64,000 nt of DNA, from assembly GCA_019459085.1 (NCBI GenBank), contig JAIBEW010000029.1:186001-250000 (forward strand), in the 5' to 3' direction. Origin of the DNA: Kaistella sp. Its GTDB lineage: Bacteria > Bacteroidota > Bacteroidia > Flavobacteriales > Weeksellaceae. How positions within the stretch are numbered: the stretch's first letter is position 1; every line of letters begins with the position of its first letter. The notes under the pieces were generated by a model, which saw only the letters and a list, made by a program, of their open reading frames with translations, did not search any database and was not told where the DNA came from. Shown in pieces: positions 7,475 through 16,150 of the stretch. Both the position numbers and the translations under genes were made by a program.

Positions 7475-9673
7475 TTAAAGGTTATTATTGATGGCATCAT
7501 TCGTTTTATCGACGCCAAAACTGATGAAGGCTCCGATAAATACAAAAGTGTTCACCGGCGGCACCACTGCGGAACTCCGGTTTCCGTCCTGTGAAAAATT
7601 ATATCCGAAAACGTTTTTGTTCCCCAATATATTGGAAACGCTCAGAACCAGTACCGTGAAAGCTTTCGCATCTTTCTTTCCCAAATTGGGCAGATAATTC
7701 ACGCTGAAGTTCAGTCCGTTGTAATCTTTCAGTCTTCCTTCGTGGCGGATGATATTGGCACCGTTTTCTGAAATAATGTCGTAATAAGGCCGCCCGGAAG
7801 CATAGGTGTAAGACATATTGAATCCCGTTTTCCACTTGACAACAAATTTTTTTGCTACGGCCGACAAAGTATGCTGTGCTGCAAAACCAGGAACCAGACT
7901 CACCGGATAATTCATAAAATCCCGCTTGGAATCCAGAAATGAGTAGGAAAGCCAGTAATCGATATCTTTAAGCGATTTTTTATCTCTCCAGAACACCTCA
8001 ACGCCTTTTGCGAAGCCGCTTCCGTTATTGTTCACAGCCGTCTGCACATATTGGTCTCCAAAAGTCTTGATCAGGCGGTCGTAATTTTTGTAAAAACCTT
8101 CGAGACGGAAGCTTCTTCCTTCTGAAGACCGCTGAACCTGCAGAATATAGTGTTCCGCTTTCTGAAAAGTCAGGGGCGCGTCTGCATTCAGATATTTATT
8201 CTCAGGATTCTGATAGAAAATTCCGTAGGCCAATGAAGTTGTCCAGCTTTTTGAGAGTCGGTACGCTAAAGCCAGCCGCGGAGCAAGATTTGTTTTATTG
8301 AGCCAGGATGAATTCTCAGCCCTCATTCCAATCTTTGCTGAAAAACTGTTGCTGAAGCCCAGATCGGTTTCCGCAAAAACAGCGGAAATAAGATCATTAA
8401 AATCTTTGCCGAAATTGTTCGTTTCGTGAGCATTATTGAATTCCACTCCGCCTCTCATCGTGCTTATTTTTCCTATTTTTCGGTCGAGAACCGCTTTAAA
8501 ATTGAGATAATCTCCCTTTGAACTGAAATCATTCTGCAGACTTTCTGTCCCGTTCTTCAATGTGGAAAAATTCAGATCCGCATCGTTAAACGAGTAGGAA
8601 GTTCCCGCATTCAAAAGATATTTGCCGAATTTCTGTTTGTACGAAAGATTATGATAGGTGTTTGAAGAGTTCAGTTTCACTTTGCTTTCATCATATTCAG
8701 GCTCCAGACTTGGAGAGTTCACGGCCATTTTATTCGTGTCAAAACTTCCGTAGTATTTAAACATTCCGCCGGATTTAGTTTTGATTCTGAAATTGGCATC
8801 GCCACCGAAACCCTGCGGCGGTTTCGAAAAATTGGTGTTATAATTAAAGAGTTTCTGCATCAGTTCAAGATTGAAGTAAGACAGACTCGCGCCGTAAGAA
8901 AAGGTTTTGTCTTCGCTTAGTCTCTGCATGGAACCGCTCACAAAGATCGGGGAAATACCGAAATCATAGGAACTCGTATCTGGTAAATCTACACTTTCAA
9001 GAAGCAGCACTCCGGAAAGCGCCTGACCGTAGAGCGCCGAATAGCCGCCGCTTGAAAAGATATTTCCCTTGAAAAGCGAAGTGTTGAAACGGTCTCGTCC
9101 CGGAATTCCCGGAACAGAATTCGTAAAATAATTGTTGATGAGGCTGCCGTCCATAAAGATCTTGGTTTCGGCGCCGGTTCCGCCGCGCACGAAAAGCCCT
9201 TCGTTTTCCCCGACTTTCTGCACGCCGGGAAGATAATTCAAAGCCGAGGAAATCTGCCCGTCAGCTCCCGCAGTGGTGTAAATATCGATTGGAGTGAGCA
9301 GTGCTGTCGCTCTTTTTTTGTCGCTCGCCTCGATGGATCCTGCGGAAATCACAATGGCATCAATTTCAGAAACCTCTTCCTTTAAATCAGCATTCACAGT
9401 GAGCGGACTGTTTTCAATTAGCACAGGTTTCTCCACAGACTGGAATTTCGGATGCGTAAAGACTAAAGTGTGGTTTCCTTTTTCCGTGGTTTCAAAGGTG
9501 AAATTCCCTTTTTCATCGGTTGTTGCGCCGTCGTACGTGTCTTTAAGAGTAACGGAAATGTCCTTCACTCCTTTGTTTTTGAAGCTTACCGTTCCGGAAA
9601 TCTTAACCTGCGCACCCGCAAAAACGTGCAGGAACAGGAAGACCGCGAGAAGAAGTTTGAAATGAGTTTTCAT
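7475..9673 (-). CDS. TonB-dependent outer-membrane receptor with CarboxypepD-reg-like domain
   Basis: Outer-membrane gated channel for uptake of a large or scarce ligand, driven by TonB. The 732-residue protein has a signal peptide (LLLAVFLFLHVFAGAQ), an N-terminal carboxypeptidase-D regulatory-like beta sandwich (about 22-97, DISVTLKDTYDGATTDEKGNF), a plug domain (about 105-225, with LPGVQKVGENEGLFVRGGTG) and a long beta barrel up to the C terminus. It is smaller than SusC-type proteins and there is no SusD partner nearby, so a polysaccharide system is unlikely. The ligand cannot be predicted. Its own -7 box lies at 9691-9698 and the TPR-like exported gene follows. Confidence 0.9.
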   Translation of the reverse strand: MKTHFKLLLAVFLFLHVFAGAQVKISGTVSFKNKGVKDISVTLKDTYDGATTDEKGNFTFETTEKGNHTLVFTHPKFQSVEKPVLIENSPLTVNADLKEEVSEIDAIVISAGSIEASDKKRATALLTPIDIYTTAGADGQISSALNYLPGVQKVGENEGLFVRGGTGAETKIFMDGSLINNYFTNSVPGIPGRDRFNTSLFKGNIFSSGGYSALYGQALSGVLLLESVDLPDTSSYDFGISPIFVSGSMQRLSEDKTFSYGASLSYFNLELMQKLFNYNTNFSKPPQGFGGDANFRIKTKSGGMFKYYGSFDTNKMAVNSPSLEPEYDESKVKLNSSNTYHNLSYKQKFGKYLLNAGTSYSFNDADLNFSTLKNGTESLQNDFSSKGDYLNFKAVLDRKIGKISTMRGGVEFNNAHETNNFGKDFNDLISAVFAETDLGFSNSFSAKIGMRAENSSWLNKTNLAPRLALAYRLSKSWTTSLAYGIFYQNPENKYLNADAPLTFQKAEHYILQVQRSSEGRSFRLEGFYKNYDRLIKTFGDQYVQTAVNNNGSGFAKGVEVFWRDKKSLKDIDYWLSYSFLDSKRDFMNYPVSLVPGFAAQHTLSAVAKKFVVKWKTGFNMSYTYASGRPYYDIISENGANIIRHEGRLKDYNGLNFSVNYLPNLGKKDAKAFTVLVLSVSNILGNKNVFGYNFSQDGNRSSAVVPPVNTFVFIGAFISFGVDKTNDAINNNL

Positions 9674-9690
9674 GGTGGTGTTTTATGCCT

Positions 9691-9698
9691 CAAAGATA
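9691..9698 (-). promoter_or_regulatory. -7 box ahead of the TonB receptor gene
   Basis: Reads TATCTTTG on the minus strand, 17 bases before the ATG at 9673. No well-spaced -33 element was found. Confidence 0.35.
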
Positions 9699-9827
9699 TT
9701 TACAAAACAGCTTTTATTAAAAATAATTTATACTGAAGGGTGTAAATCACTACCTGAACGGTTTCGATGACCCTAAAAAATATTTTCCTTAACTTTATGG
9801 AATCATTTTAACACTAAATCAACAGAT

Positions 9828-10331
9828 ATGAAAATTACCAAAATTTCTTTACTCGTTTTCGGAGCTGCACTTGCTGTATCCTGCGCTACCACAAAAACCT
9901 ACACCATCAACTCAAAAAGCGGCACAGAGACGCAGGGAACTGCCAAGTTTTCTCAGACCGGAAAAACGGTGGAAATGGACCTTAATGTTTACAAGCTTAC
10001 TCCTGGAATTCACGCGGTTCACATCCATGAAAAAGGAGACTGTTCTGCAGCAGATGCAAGTTCTGCAGGCGGACACTGGAATCCAACGAAGGATGACCAC
10101 GGAAAGTGGGAAGCTGAGCATTATCATATGGGAGACATCGGAAATCTTTCAGCCAATAAAGAAGGGACTGCAAGATTGGTTTTCAAAACCGATAAATGGT
10201 GTCTTAACTGTTCTGATGAAACTAAAAATATCATGAACAAATCGATTGTCATTCATGCCGCAAAAGATGACTTTACGACCCAACCTACCGGTAATGCAGG
10301 TGGAAGAGTCGGATGTATTGAAATTAAATAA
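9828..10331 (+). CDS. Cu/Zn superoxide dismutase, predicted lipoprotein
   Basis: Converts superoxide to hydrogen peroxide and oxygen in the cell envelope. The 167-residue protein begins with a lipoprotein-like signal (LAVSC, Cys19 the likely lipidated residue). Copper and zinc ligands are visible: HAVHIHEKGDC (His-x-His), GGHWNP, the DDHG segment, and AEHYHMGD, with the C-terminal copper His in IVIHAAKDD. The family signature GNAGGRVGC is at the end, and two cysteines suited to the conserved disulfide are present. It is monocistronic: the TonB receptor diverges on one side and a strong terminator follows on the other. Confidence 0.93.
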   Translation: MKITKISLLVFGAALAVSCATTKTYTINSKSGTETQGTAKFSQTGKTVEMDLNVYKLTPGIHAVHIHEKGDCSAADASSAGGHWNPTKDDHGKWEAEHYHMGDIGNLSANKEGTARLVFKTDKWCLNCSDETKNIMNKSIVIHAAKDDFTTQPTGNAGGRVGCIEIK

Positions 10332-10350
10332 ATCTTGATTTGCCTATGCA

Positions 10351-10379
10351 AAAAGCCCTTCAATTGAAGGGCTTTTTTT
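10351..10379. terminator. Strong bidirectional terminator
   Basis: A perfect 26-base palindrome (10351-10376), AAAAGCCCTTCAA paired with TTGAAGGGCTTTT, followed by a T run. It separates the convergent superoxide dismutase and protease genes. Confidence 0.9.
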
Positions 10380-10393
10380 ATTTTGTAGGTAAG

Positions 10394-12514
10394 TTAATTC
10401 ATTTCCGAAACAATATTGACGGCTTCCTGAAGGTAAAGATCCCGTTTCAGGTTCCTGATCCAGTTTTCCGATTTCTTTTTAAAGGCCTCGTCGCTTTTTT
10501 CACGGTCGAGTTCGCTTTGATAAAGCGTAAACTTAAGCCCGTTTTCAAATTTATCCAGAGCTCTGAACTTTTCGATCTGCGCTTTTCGCTGCGTCATCAG
10601 TTCATTGAATTTGGTGATGTTGAGCGGAATGGTTTCTTCTTTATCCAGGTTTTCTTTCCATTTCGCAGATTCAATCAGAAGCTGATAGCTTTTGTTCTGC
10701 GCCATTCTTGCTGAACTCGATTTTTCCAGTGCTGCAGCGTTGAAATAATTCCCTTTTGAGAAACTGTAAGCCGGAATCTTATCCCAAGCCAACGCGTAAT
10801 CATCATAACGTTCTCCAATTTCAGCGTAGGTAAAGTAATCGTTGGTTTTTACATCCGATACAATTCCTTTCCGCTGGGTTGATTCTCCTGTGATTCTGTA
10901 GAATTTCTGGATGGTGAGTTTCAGCGATCCAAAATCATCATTTGTGTTCAGGAAACGGTTCAGGTCAACAAAAGTCTGTACGGTTCCTTTTCCGTAAGAT
11001 TGTGGTGAACCGATCACCACCGCTCTTCCGTAATCCTGCATTGCACCCGCCAGAATTTCTGAAGCCGATGCGGAAAGTTCATTCTGCATAATCACCAGTG
11101 GACCGGTCCAAAGCGGAGCATTATTTTTGTTTTTGAGGGTCTGGATCTTTCCGTTGCCGTCTTTCACCTGAACATAAGGACCTGCATTCATAAACAGTCC
11201 CATAATATCGCCAACTTCGGTAAGACTTCCGCCGCCGTTGTTGCGGAGATCAAGGATCACGCCCTGAACTTTCTGGGCTTTCAGTTTGATCAGTTCATTC
11301 TTGATATCATCAGAGGCATTCCGCCCGTCAGCTTTGTCGAATTCAGCATTAAAACCGGGTAGGTTGATGAATCCGTACTTTTTGCCATCTGAAGAGTTCA
11401 CAATAATGCTTCTGGCAAAAGTATCTTCAATAGCCACCTCTTCGCGGACCATCGTTACATCCTTAATCGTTTTGTCTTTTTTCTCCACAGTCAGGGTTAC
11501 CGGCACTCCTTTTTCACCGCGGATCAGTCGTACTGCCTCATCGGAAAGCATTCCCACCACATTCACGGGTTCATCGCCAGGTTTTGATTTTACTTTCAGG
11601 ATCTTGTCGCCTTCAGAAAGCTGTTTCGACTTCCACGCAGGGGCGCCAATCGTGAGCTGACCCAAATGAAGAAAGCCTTTCTTTTCCTGAATAATCGCGC
11701 CGATTCCAATCACTTTTCCGGTGAAATTGGTGTCAAAATCTTCTTTGTCTTTCGGGGAATAGTAATTCGTATGCGGATCGAAAACTTCGGTATAAGCATT
11801 CATATAACGCGTAAACCAATCCATTTTCTTTACTTTTTTGGCTCTTCTGAAAGAGTCGGTAAGCAGGTCCTTCACCTCATCGGTCGCGAATTTGATTTTC
11901 TCTTCCTGAGTTTTAATGTTCAGTTTAATCGTATCCTGCAGTTTGTGTTTGATGACAGAATCCTTTTTCTTTCTCTGGGCTTCTTCCTTGGAATTCAGGG
12001 TTTCTATTTCCTGAAGGATGTTGTATTTGATGTATTTCTTCCAGTCGTTGTACTGTTCTTTCGAGTTCACAGGATTCTTCTTGATCTTCGGCTCCAGAAT
12101 CAGCATTTCGTCTTCGTTCAGGTCGATGGGTTTTGTGAGGATGTCCTGAGTCATCTTATCAATCTCATCCACTCTTTGGTAAAGACGGTCGATGGTAAGT
12201 TTATAAAAAACAAGGTCACCACGAGTCAGATAATCATCGAGTTTCGTTTTGTGCTTGCTGAATTCATCCATATCCGACTGCAGAAAATAGCGTTTTGCCG
12301 GATCCGTCATCTCGAAATATTTCACATACACGTCCTGCGAATACGCATCATTGATAGGTTTCGGGCTGTAATGAAGGTAAGAAAGCGTCTTCTGCACACT
12401 CATCATAATCGTCGACATTTTTTCGTCGTCGTCTTTAGGGGAGTTGAAGCAGAACATCAGCGATGTTAAGGGGACAAATAAAAGTAAAGTATTGAGTTTA
12501 AGTTTCTTGAACAT
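10394..12514 (-). CDS. Carboxy-terminal processing protease (Tsp/Prc type, S41)
   Basis: Periplasmic serine protease with a Ser/Lys dyad that degrades or trims proteins from their C terminus. The 706-residue protein has an N-terminal export signal (LNTLLLFVPLTSLMFCF), a tail-specific-protease N-terminal domain (about 35-230), a PDZ domain (about 240-345, GIGAIIQEKKGFLHLGQL), the S41 catalytic domain with Ser in NELSASASEILAGAMQDYGR and Lys in SPQSYGKGTVQTF, and the C-terminal helical extension typical of Prc (about 560-706). Length matches E. coli Prc (about 680). Monocistronic; a TAnnTTTG match on the minus strand at 12579-12586 could be its -7 box. Confidence 0.95.
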   Translation of the reverse strand: MFKKLKLNTLLLFVPLTSLMFCFNSPKDDDEKMSTIMMSVQKTLSYLHYSPKPINDAYSQDVYVKYFEMTDPAKRYFLQSDMDEFSKHKTKLDDYLTRGDLVFYKLTIDRLYQRVDEIDKMTQDILTKPIDLNEDEMLILEPKIKKNPVNSKEQYNDWKKYIKYNILQEIETLNSKEEAQRKKKDSVIKHKLQDTIKLNIKTQEEKIKFATDEVKDLLTDSFRRAKKVKKMDWFTRYMNAYTEVFDPHTNYYSPKDKEDFDTNFTGKVIGIGAIIQEKKGFLHLGQLTIGAPAWKSKQLSEGDKILKVKSKPGDEPVNVVGMLSDEAVRLIRGEKGVPVTLTVEKKDKTIKDVTMVREEVAIEDTFARSIIVNSSDGKKYGFINLPGFNAEFDKADGRNASDDIKNELIKLKAQKVQGVILDLRNNGGGSLTEVGDIMGLFMNAGPYVQVKDGNGKIQTLKNKNNAPLWTGPLVIMQNELSASASEILAGAMQDYGRAVVIGSPQSYGKGTVQTFVDLNRFLNTNDDFGSLKLTIQKFYRITGESTQRKGIVSDVKTNDYFTYAEIGERYDDYALAWDKIPAYSFSKGNYFNAAALEKSSSARMAQNKSYQLLIESAKWKENLDKEETIPLNITKFNELMTQRKAQIEKFRALDKFENGLKFTLYQSELDREKSDEAFKKKSENWIRNLKRDLYLQEAVNIVSEMN

Positions 12515-12578
12515 AGATTATTGTAATAGATAATAAGTAAACAATTCCGTGGTATTGTTACACGGCTTTCTGAAGTAT

Positions 12579-12586
12579 CAAAATTA
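12579..12586 (-). promoter_or_regulatory. -7 box ahead of the Tsp protease gene
   Basis: Reads TAATTTTG on the minus strand, 64 bases before the ATG at 12514. No -33 partner seen. Confidence 0.3.
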
Positions 12587-12620
12587 ATACCTTATTTATA
12601 TTTTACCCTCTTTTTTTACT

Positions 12621-12628
12621 TATTTTTG
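12621..12628 (+). promoter_or_regulatory. -7 box ahead of surE
   Basis: TATTTTTG matches TAnnTTTG and ends 18 bases before the ATG at 12647. The in-frame TTG at 12626 lies inside this box, which argues against using it as the surE start. Confidence 0.4.
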
Positions 12629-12646
12629 TTTAAAACCCAGAAATTA

Positions 12647-13411
12647 ATGCAGAAACCTTTGATATTAGTCACCAACGACGACGGCATTACCGCGCCCGGT
12701 GTCCGGAACCTTGTAAAATTCATGAACGAAATCGGTGAAGTGGTGGTGGTGGCACCCAATTCGCCACAGTCCGGAAAAGGACACGCGATCACGATCAACT
12801 CTACCCTGACTTTTGAAGAAATCAGTCTTGAAGGTCCGCAGAAGGATTATTCGCTTAGCGGAACCCCTGTTGACTGTGTGAAATTCGCCCTCGACAAGAT
12901 CCTGACCCGCCGGCCCGATATTGTGGTTTCGGGCATCAACCACGGCGCGAACTCCTCCATCAACGTTATTTATTCCGGGACGATGAGTGCTGCGGTGGAA
13001 GCGGGAGTGGAAGGGCTTCAGGCCATCGGTTTCTCCCTTCTCGATTTCAGCTGGGATGCCGATTTTACTCAGGCGAAGACCCACATTCAGGACATCGTGA
13101 AGAAAGTCCTTGATAATCCGATGCCGAAAGGAATTGTACTGAATGTAAACATTCCGAAACTGAAAGCGGAAGAGATCAAAGGCATCCGCGTCTGCAAACA
13201 GGCCGATGCGAAATGGGAAGAAAGCTTTGATGAGCGCGTGAATCCGCACGGGAAAACCTATTTCTGGCTTTCAGGCTATTTCAATAATATGGATATGAGC
13301 GAAGATGCCGATGAAGTCGCACTTTCAGATGGTTATATCTCGGTGGTACCGGTGAAGTTTGACCTGACGGCTTACGAATATATGGAAAAGCTGAAATCGG
13401 TGATGGAGTAA
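12647..13411 (+). CDS. surE: 5'/3'-nucleotidase SurE
   Basis: Metal-dependent phosphatase acting on nucleoside 5'- and 3'-monophosphates and short polyphosphate. I chose the ATG at 12647 (MQKPLILVTNDDG), giving 254 residues; an upstream in-frame TTG at 12626 overlaps a promoter box and adds residues without homology. The metal-binding DD pair sits in VTNDDGITAPG (about residues 6-16), and the family segments APNSPQSGKGHAIT, YSLSGTPVDCVKFAL, VSGINHGANSSINVIYSGT and GTPVDC are all present. Monocistronic. The AT-rich reverse-transcriptase island begins after its stop. Confidence 0.96.
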   Translation: MQKPLILVTNDDGITAPGVRNLVKFMNEIGEVVVVAPNSPQSGKGHAITINSTLTFEEISLEGPQKDYSLSGTPVDCVKFALDKILTRRPDIVVSGINHGANSSINVIYSGTMSAAVEAGVEGLQAIGFSLLDFSWDADFTQAKTHIQDIVKKVLDNPMPKGIVLNVNIPKLKAEEIKGIRVCKQADAKWEESFDERVNPHGKTYFWLSGYFNNMDMSEDADEVALSDGYISVVPVKFDLTAYEYMEKLKSVME

Positions 13412-13734
13412 GTGCTTCGCGAGAAAATCCTTCGGTGAATCTTTTGAGTGAATTTCATTTGGAGTGAATTGCTGTAGATAAATTTTTTGTGAAAGTGAAT
13501 GGATGTCTTTTTGGCAGTGGTTGGAGTAATATTACCGCTCCGTTTCGTCTCCGTTTCATCTTCATTTTAGATGGCTATGTTCCGTATTCCGTTCAGGACA
13601 TTTTGGCAGGAAATAAATGCTTGCTTTTTAGCAGCAGATGTTGCGATTTCAAAGGAAAAAGGAATCTTCAGGTGATGTTGGTGTGGCCTTACCCGACATT
13701 AATCACGAGCAGACATGCTTTAATTGTAGCCTAA
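13412..13734. other. 323-bp gap downstream of the reverse transcriptase
   Basis: No recognised gene. An 81-codon plus-strand frame (13489-13734) is open but its translation looks like nothing I know and it has no promoter box. The G+C content by eye is nearer the core genome than that of the reverse transcriptase. On the minus strand this is the 3' flank of the reverse transcriptase and could be transcribed with it. No T-tailed hairpin stands out directly behind the stop. Confidence 0.5.
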
Positions 13735-15210
13735 TTATTCGTAGTAACCTGATTGGGGGTTCATTACTCTTTCAATACCCTCGTTTTTTAGACCAATTTG
13801 CATAGCATTATAAATTCTTAAAAAACTAGGTATCTCCAATAAACTACTCATTCTACAATTTTCTATTAATTGATTCTTCGAACAATAAAATGGAAATTGA
13901 GTATCATCAAAATTCGAAACTTTATTAATTAACATTGTTCTTCTTAATCTTAAAACATTCATAATAGTACAAACTAGCCAACGATCTAGTTCTCGCAATT
14001 GATCGATGTCATTAATCAATGGATAAAAACTCATTATTCCTTTGAATGTCAATATTTTATATGTTCCGTTTAGATACTTTTTTAATGTAACCTCTGTCAA
14101 GTTGCCATATAGGTAACGCCGTATCTCCATAATTGCAGACAGAAAATTCTTATCTCTCCCTCCAACAGGTATATTTCTATTATGAATTACACTTGCCTTT
14201 AATGGTTGTAATAAATTATGATAAAGTAAATATGATATTTGTTTTTTTATTTTCTTTATAGAAGAATCTTTAATGCTTATTTTTTCTGTAGAAATTTTAT
14301 AACCTAAGAACTCTACGTACTCTTTAGTATTCAAAAACTCCGAGCGAATATCTTTACTTTGTAGTAAAGAAATACCATCAGATTTTTTATAATTTATCAA
14401 TATTCCTGCTTCTTGAGAAAATGCATTCATCAGTTCAAATGCTTTCGAAATCTTGGAATAATCTTTAGACCAAATTATTGTATCATCGGCATATCTGGCA
14501 AAGCGTACACCTTCATCTTCCAAACTTCTATCTAACTTCCAGCATACTACATTTGCCAAAAATAACGAAATGGAAGTTCCTAAAGGAATACCTCTATCAA
14601 AATGCGATAAGAATGCTTTAATAATTTGTAAATCTATATCACTAATTAGGAATGCGTTTTTCTCCAATTGAGAGAATAAATAATTATGGTCGATTGACCC
14701 AAAAAAATTACTAAAATCAAATTCAGCCACAAATATTCTTGGAACAGACCCTAATTCATTTGCAATGTCTTGAATGGCGAAATGGATATTTCTATCGTTT
14801 CTATATGCATATGTAAGAGAACTAAATCTATGCTTGTTTTTACTCAGTAAATTATGATAAAAACGATCTGAAACTGCCGAGTCTTGTATCTGATATATAC
14901 TAATTGTTCGGGTTCCACCACTTGGCTTTTTAATCTCTTTTGCAATCGGTCGGTTGGGAACGTATTCTCCTTTAAGTATTTTTTTACTTATTGATTTGGC
15001 AATTTGCTTTTTCCTTTTCAATATGTAAAATGGGTTATATTTTTTATCTACATCCCATTCGGAAGGTATCTTCACTACTTTAGGGATCGGATTAGTATAA
15101 TTTTTTTTCTTTCGTTCATTAGAAAGATGGAGGTAATTATGATAATCATTATATTTATCGCAAAGTTCTTGCGCCTGTTTTTCAATGTCTCGTAGTAGTA
15201 GATTTTCCAT
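13735..15210 (-). CDS. Stand-alone reverse transcriptase, possibly defence-associated (UG/DRT-like)
   Basis: RNA-directed DNA polymerase. With the ATG at 15210 the protein has 491 residues. Visible are the catalytic Asp of motif A in AEFDFSNFFGSIDHNYL (about 162-178), the motif-4 equivalent GIPLGTSISLFLANV (about 207-221), the active site FARYADDTIIW (about 237-247, YADD), and a thumb-like EFLGYKIS. The last 200 residues are helical with no HNH or maturase motif, so it is not a complete group II intron protein. It lacks the NAxxH and VTG motifs of retrons and the SQ of diversity-generating retroelements, so the unknown-group/DRT families fit best; I cannot name the class. The gene is strikingly AT-rich beside surE and yjbR, a sign of transfer. 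It has its own promoter and a long structured leader. The frame stays open upstream to 15351, so a longer form is possible. Confidence 0.85.
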   Translation of the reverse strand: MENLLLRDIEKQAQELCDKYNDYHNYLHLSNERKKKNYTNPIPKVVKIPSEWDVDKKYNPFYILKRKKQIAKSISKKILKGEYVPNRPIAKEIKKPSGGTRTISIYQIQDSAVSDRFYHNLLSKNKHRFSSLTYAYRNDRNIHFAIQDIANELGSVPRIFVAEFDFSNFFGSIDHNYLFSQLEKNAFLISDIDLQIIKAFLSHFDRGIPLGTSISLFLANVVCWKLDRSLEDEGVRFARYADDTIIWSKDYSKISKAFELMNAFSQEAGILINYKKSDGISLLQSKDIRSEFLNTKEYVEFLGYKISTEKISIKDSSIKKIKKQISYLLYHNLLQPLKASVIHNRNIPVGGRDKNFLSAIMEIRRYLYGNLTEVTLKKYLNGTYKILTFKGIMSFYPLINDIDQLRELDRWLVCTIMNVLRLRRTMLINKVSNFDDTQFPFYCSKNQLIENCRMSSLLEIPSFLRIYNAMQIGLKNEGIERVMNPQSGYYE

Positions 15211-15372
15211 AAGTTTCAAACAAAAATGCCTTGCCGGAGCAAGACAAATCACGGAATGTACAATTAAAAATAAGTTCTTAAATAATAACGATTTTTTAAA
15301 ATAATCGGTACACCTTTCCCAAATGGTATTACCAAATGAGCTGTGGTACACTCCGTTAGTTCCATAAGAACA
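15211..15372 (-). ncRNA. Candidate structured leader or ncRNA of the reverse transcriptase
   Basis: Sequence between the predicted transcription start (about 15372) and the ATG at 15210. On the minus strand GTTCTTA (15371-15365) can pair with TAAGAAC (15280-15274), enclosing about 85 nt. Inside are a GTTC/GAAC hairpin, two copies of CATTTGG, two copies of GTGTACC, and a CGATT/AATCG hairpin. Next to the start codon, CTTGC/GCAAG forms a 5-bp hairpin with a 4-base loop (15230-15243). Several defence reverse transcriptases are encoded beside their template RNA, so this is the logical place for one here. That it is a functional RNA is inference. Confidence 0.4.
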
Positions 15373-15378
15373 CTAGTA

Positions 15379-15410
15379 CAAACATACAAATTATTATTTG
15401 AATTCTTCAA
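15379..15410 (-). promoter_or_regulatory. Predicted promoter of the reverse-transcriptase unit
   Basis: On the minus strand TTG (15410-15408), a 21-base spacer and TATGTTTG (15386-15379) match the Bacteroidota TTG...TAnnTTTG pattern. The start site would be near 15372, about 160 nt before the chosen ATG, an unusually long leader for this window. Confidence 0.5.
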
Positions 15411-15570
15411 GATCTAATCTTTGTACTTCTTTTATTTATCAAAAAAACAAGTGAAACTCATTTTAAAGAAAATTGAAAGTAACGTTTCTAAGGAGCATTT
15501 TCGGGTTCGAAAACTATTAACAACATTACACATTAACATAAGCTACCATCATTCACTATATTCATTTTCT

Positions 15571-15578
15571 TAATTTTG
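15571..15578 (+). promoter_or_regulatory. -7 box ahead of the YjbR gene
   Basis: TAATTTTG matches TAnnTTTG, 32 bases before the ATG at 15611; no clear -33 element. Confidence 0.35.
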
Positions 15579-15610
15579 GAATACAAAACTCCCGCTTAAG
15601 CAATCTTACC

Positions 15611-15994
15611 ATGAAAAACAATACCGTCAACTTTAACCCCGCTGATTTTGAGGCCGTAAAGAATATTGCCTTAACTTTTCCCGGTACCGAAGAGAGCATT
15701 TCCCATGAAGGAACCCCTTCGGTAAAAGTCCGCGGTAAATTAATGTGCCGGCTTCACGACAGCGGAGCATTTATCCCGATACGCCTCGATTTTGAAATAC
15801 GCGACCGGTATCTGGAAAGCCATCCCGAGGTCTTTCATCTGCCCTACCATTTTACAGCGTATCCGTATATCTGCATGTGGATCCATCACTACGACAAAAA
15901 GTTGCTCACAGAAGTCCTGGAATACAGCTGGAAAGGATTGGCAACAAAGAAGATGGTGAAAGAATATGAAGAAAAGAAAGCAACAAGCGCCTAG
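15611..15994 (+). CDS. MmcQ/YjbR-family protein
   Basis: A 127-residue cytoplasmic protein of the YjbR fold, a small alpha/beta domain with a double-wing DNA-binding-like surface whose biological role is not settled. The family pattern is clear: an N-terminal helix followed by ALTFPGTEESISHEGTPSVKVRGKLMCRL, then a strand region ending in YPYICMWIHH, and a C-terminal helix KGLATKKMVKEYEE. It is divergent from the reverse transcriptase and has a -7 box at 15571-15578. Probably part of the core genome flanking the inserted island. Confidence 0.85.
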   Translation: MKNNTVNFNPADFEAVKNIALTFPGTEESISHEGTPSVKVRGKLMCRLHDSGAFIPIRLDFEIRDRYLESHPEVFHLPYHFTAYPYICMWIHHYDKKLLTEVLEYSWKGLATKKMVKEYEEKKATSA

Positions 15995-16150
15995 CAAAAA
16001 TCCTGACTTTGTTAAGCGGGATTTTCTTACAATGTGTATATTTACAATGTTAGCAAAGATCTTTCATCATCTTCGAATAAAACCTCTGCCAACACTGCTG
16101 CTGATGCACAACTATCTCAACGCAAAACCTTAAATTAAAACTTACAACGC

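Noticed and set aside
11666-12469. Long open frame opposite the Tsp protease
   Set aside because: Lies entirely within the protease gene on the other strand; its translation is a shadow with repeated Phe/Ile/Arg runs and no domain.
12665-13249. 194-codon frame opposite surE
   Set aside because: Shadow of surE with no homology pattern.
13489-13734. 81-codon plus-strand frame behind the reverse transcriptase
   Set aside because: No promoter box, no recognised domain, odd composition; treated as non-coding.
15211-15351. In-frame N-terminal extension of the reverse transcriptase
   Set aside because: Starts at a GTG, sequence does not resemble RT N termini, and it coincides with the hairpin-rich leader; the ATG at 15210 is preferred, though not proven.
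13735-15610. Retron or diversity-generating retroelement
   Set aside because: No NAxxH/VTG motifs, no SQ in motif 4, no template/variable repeat pair and no accessory Avd or target gene could be seen in the window.
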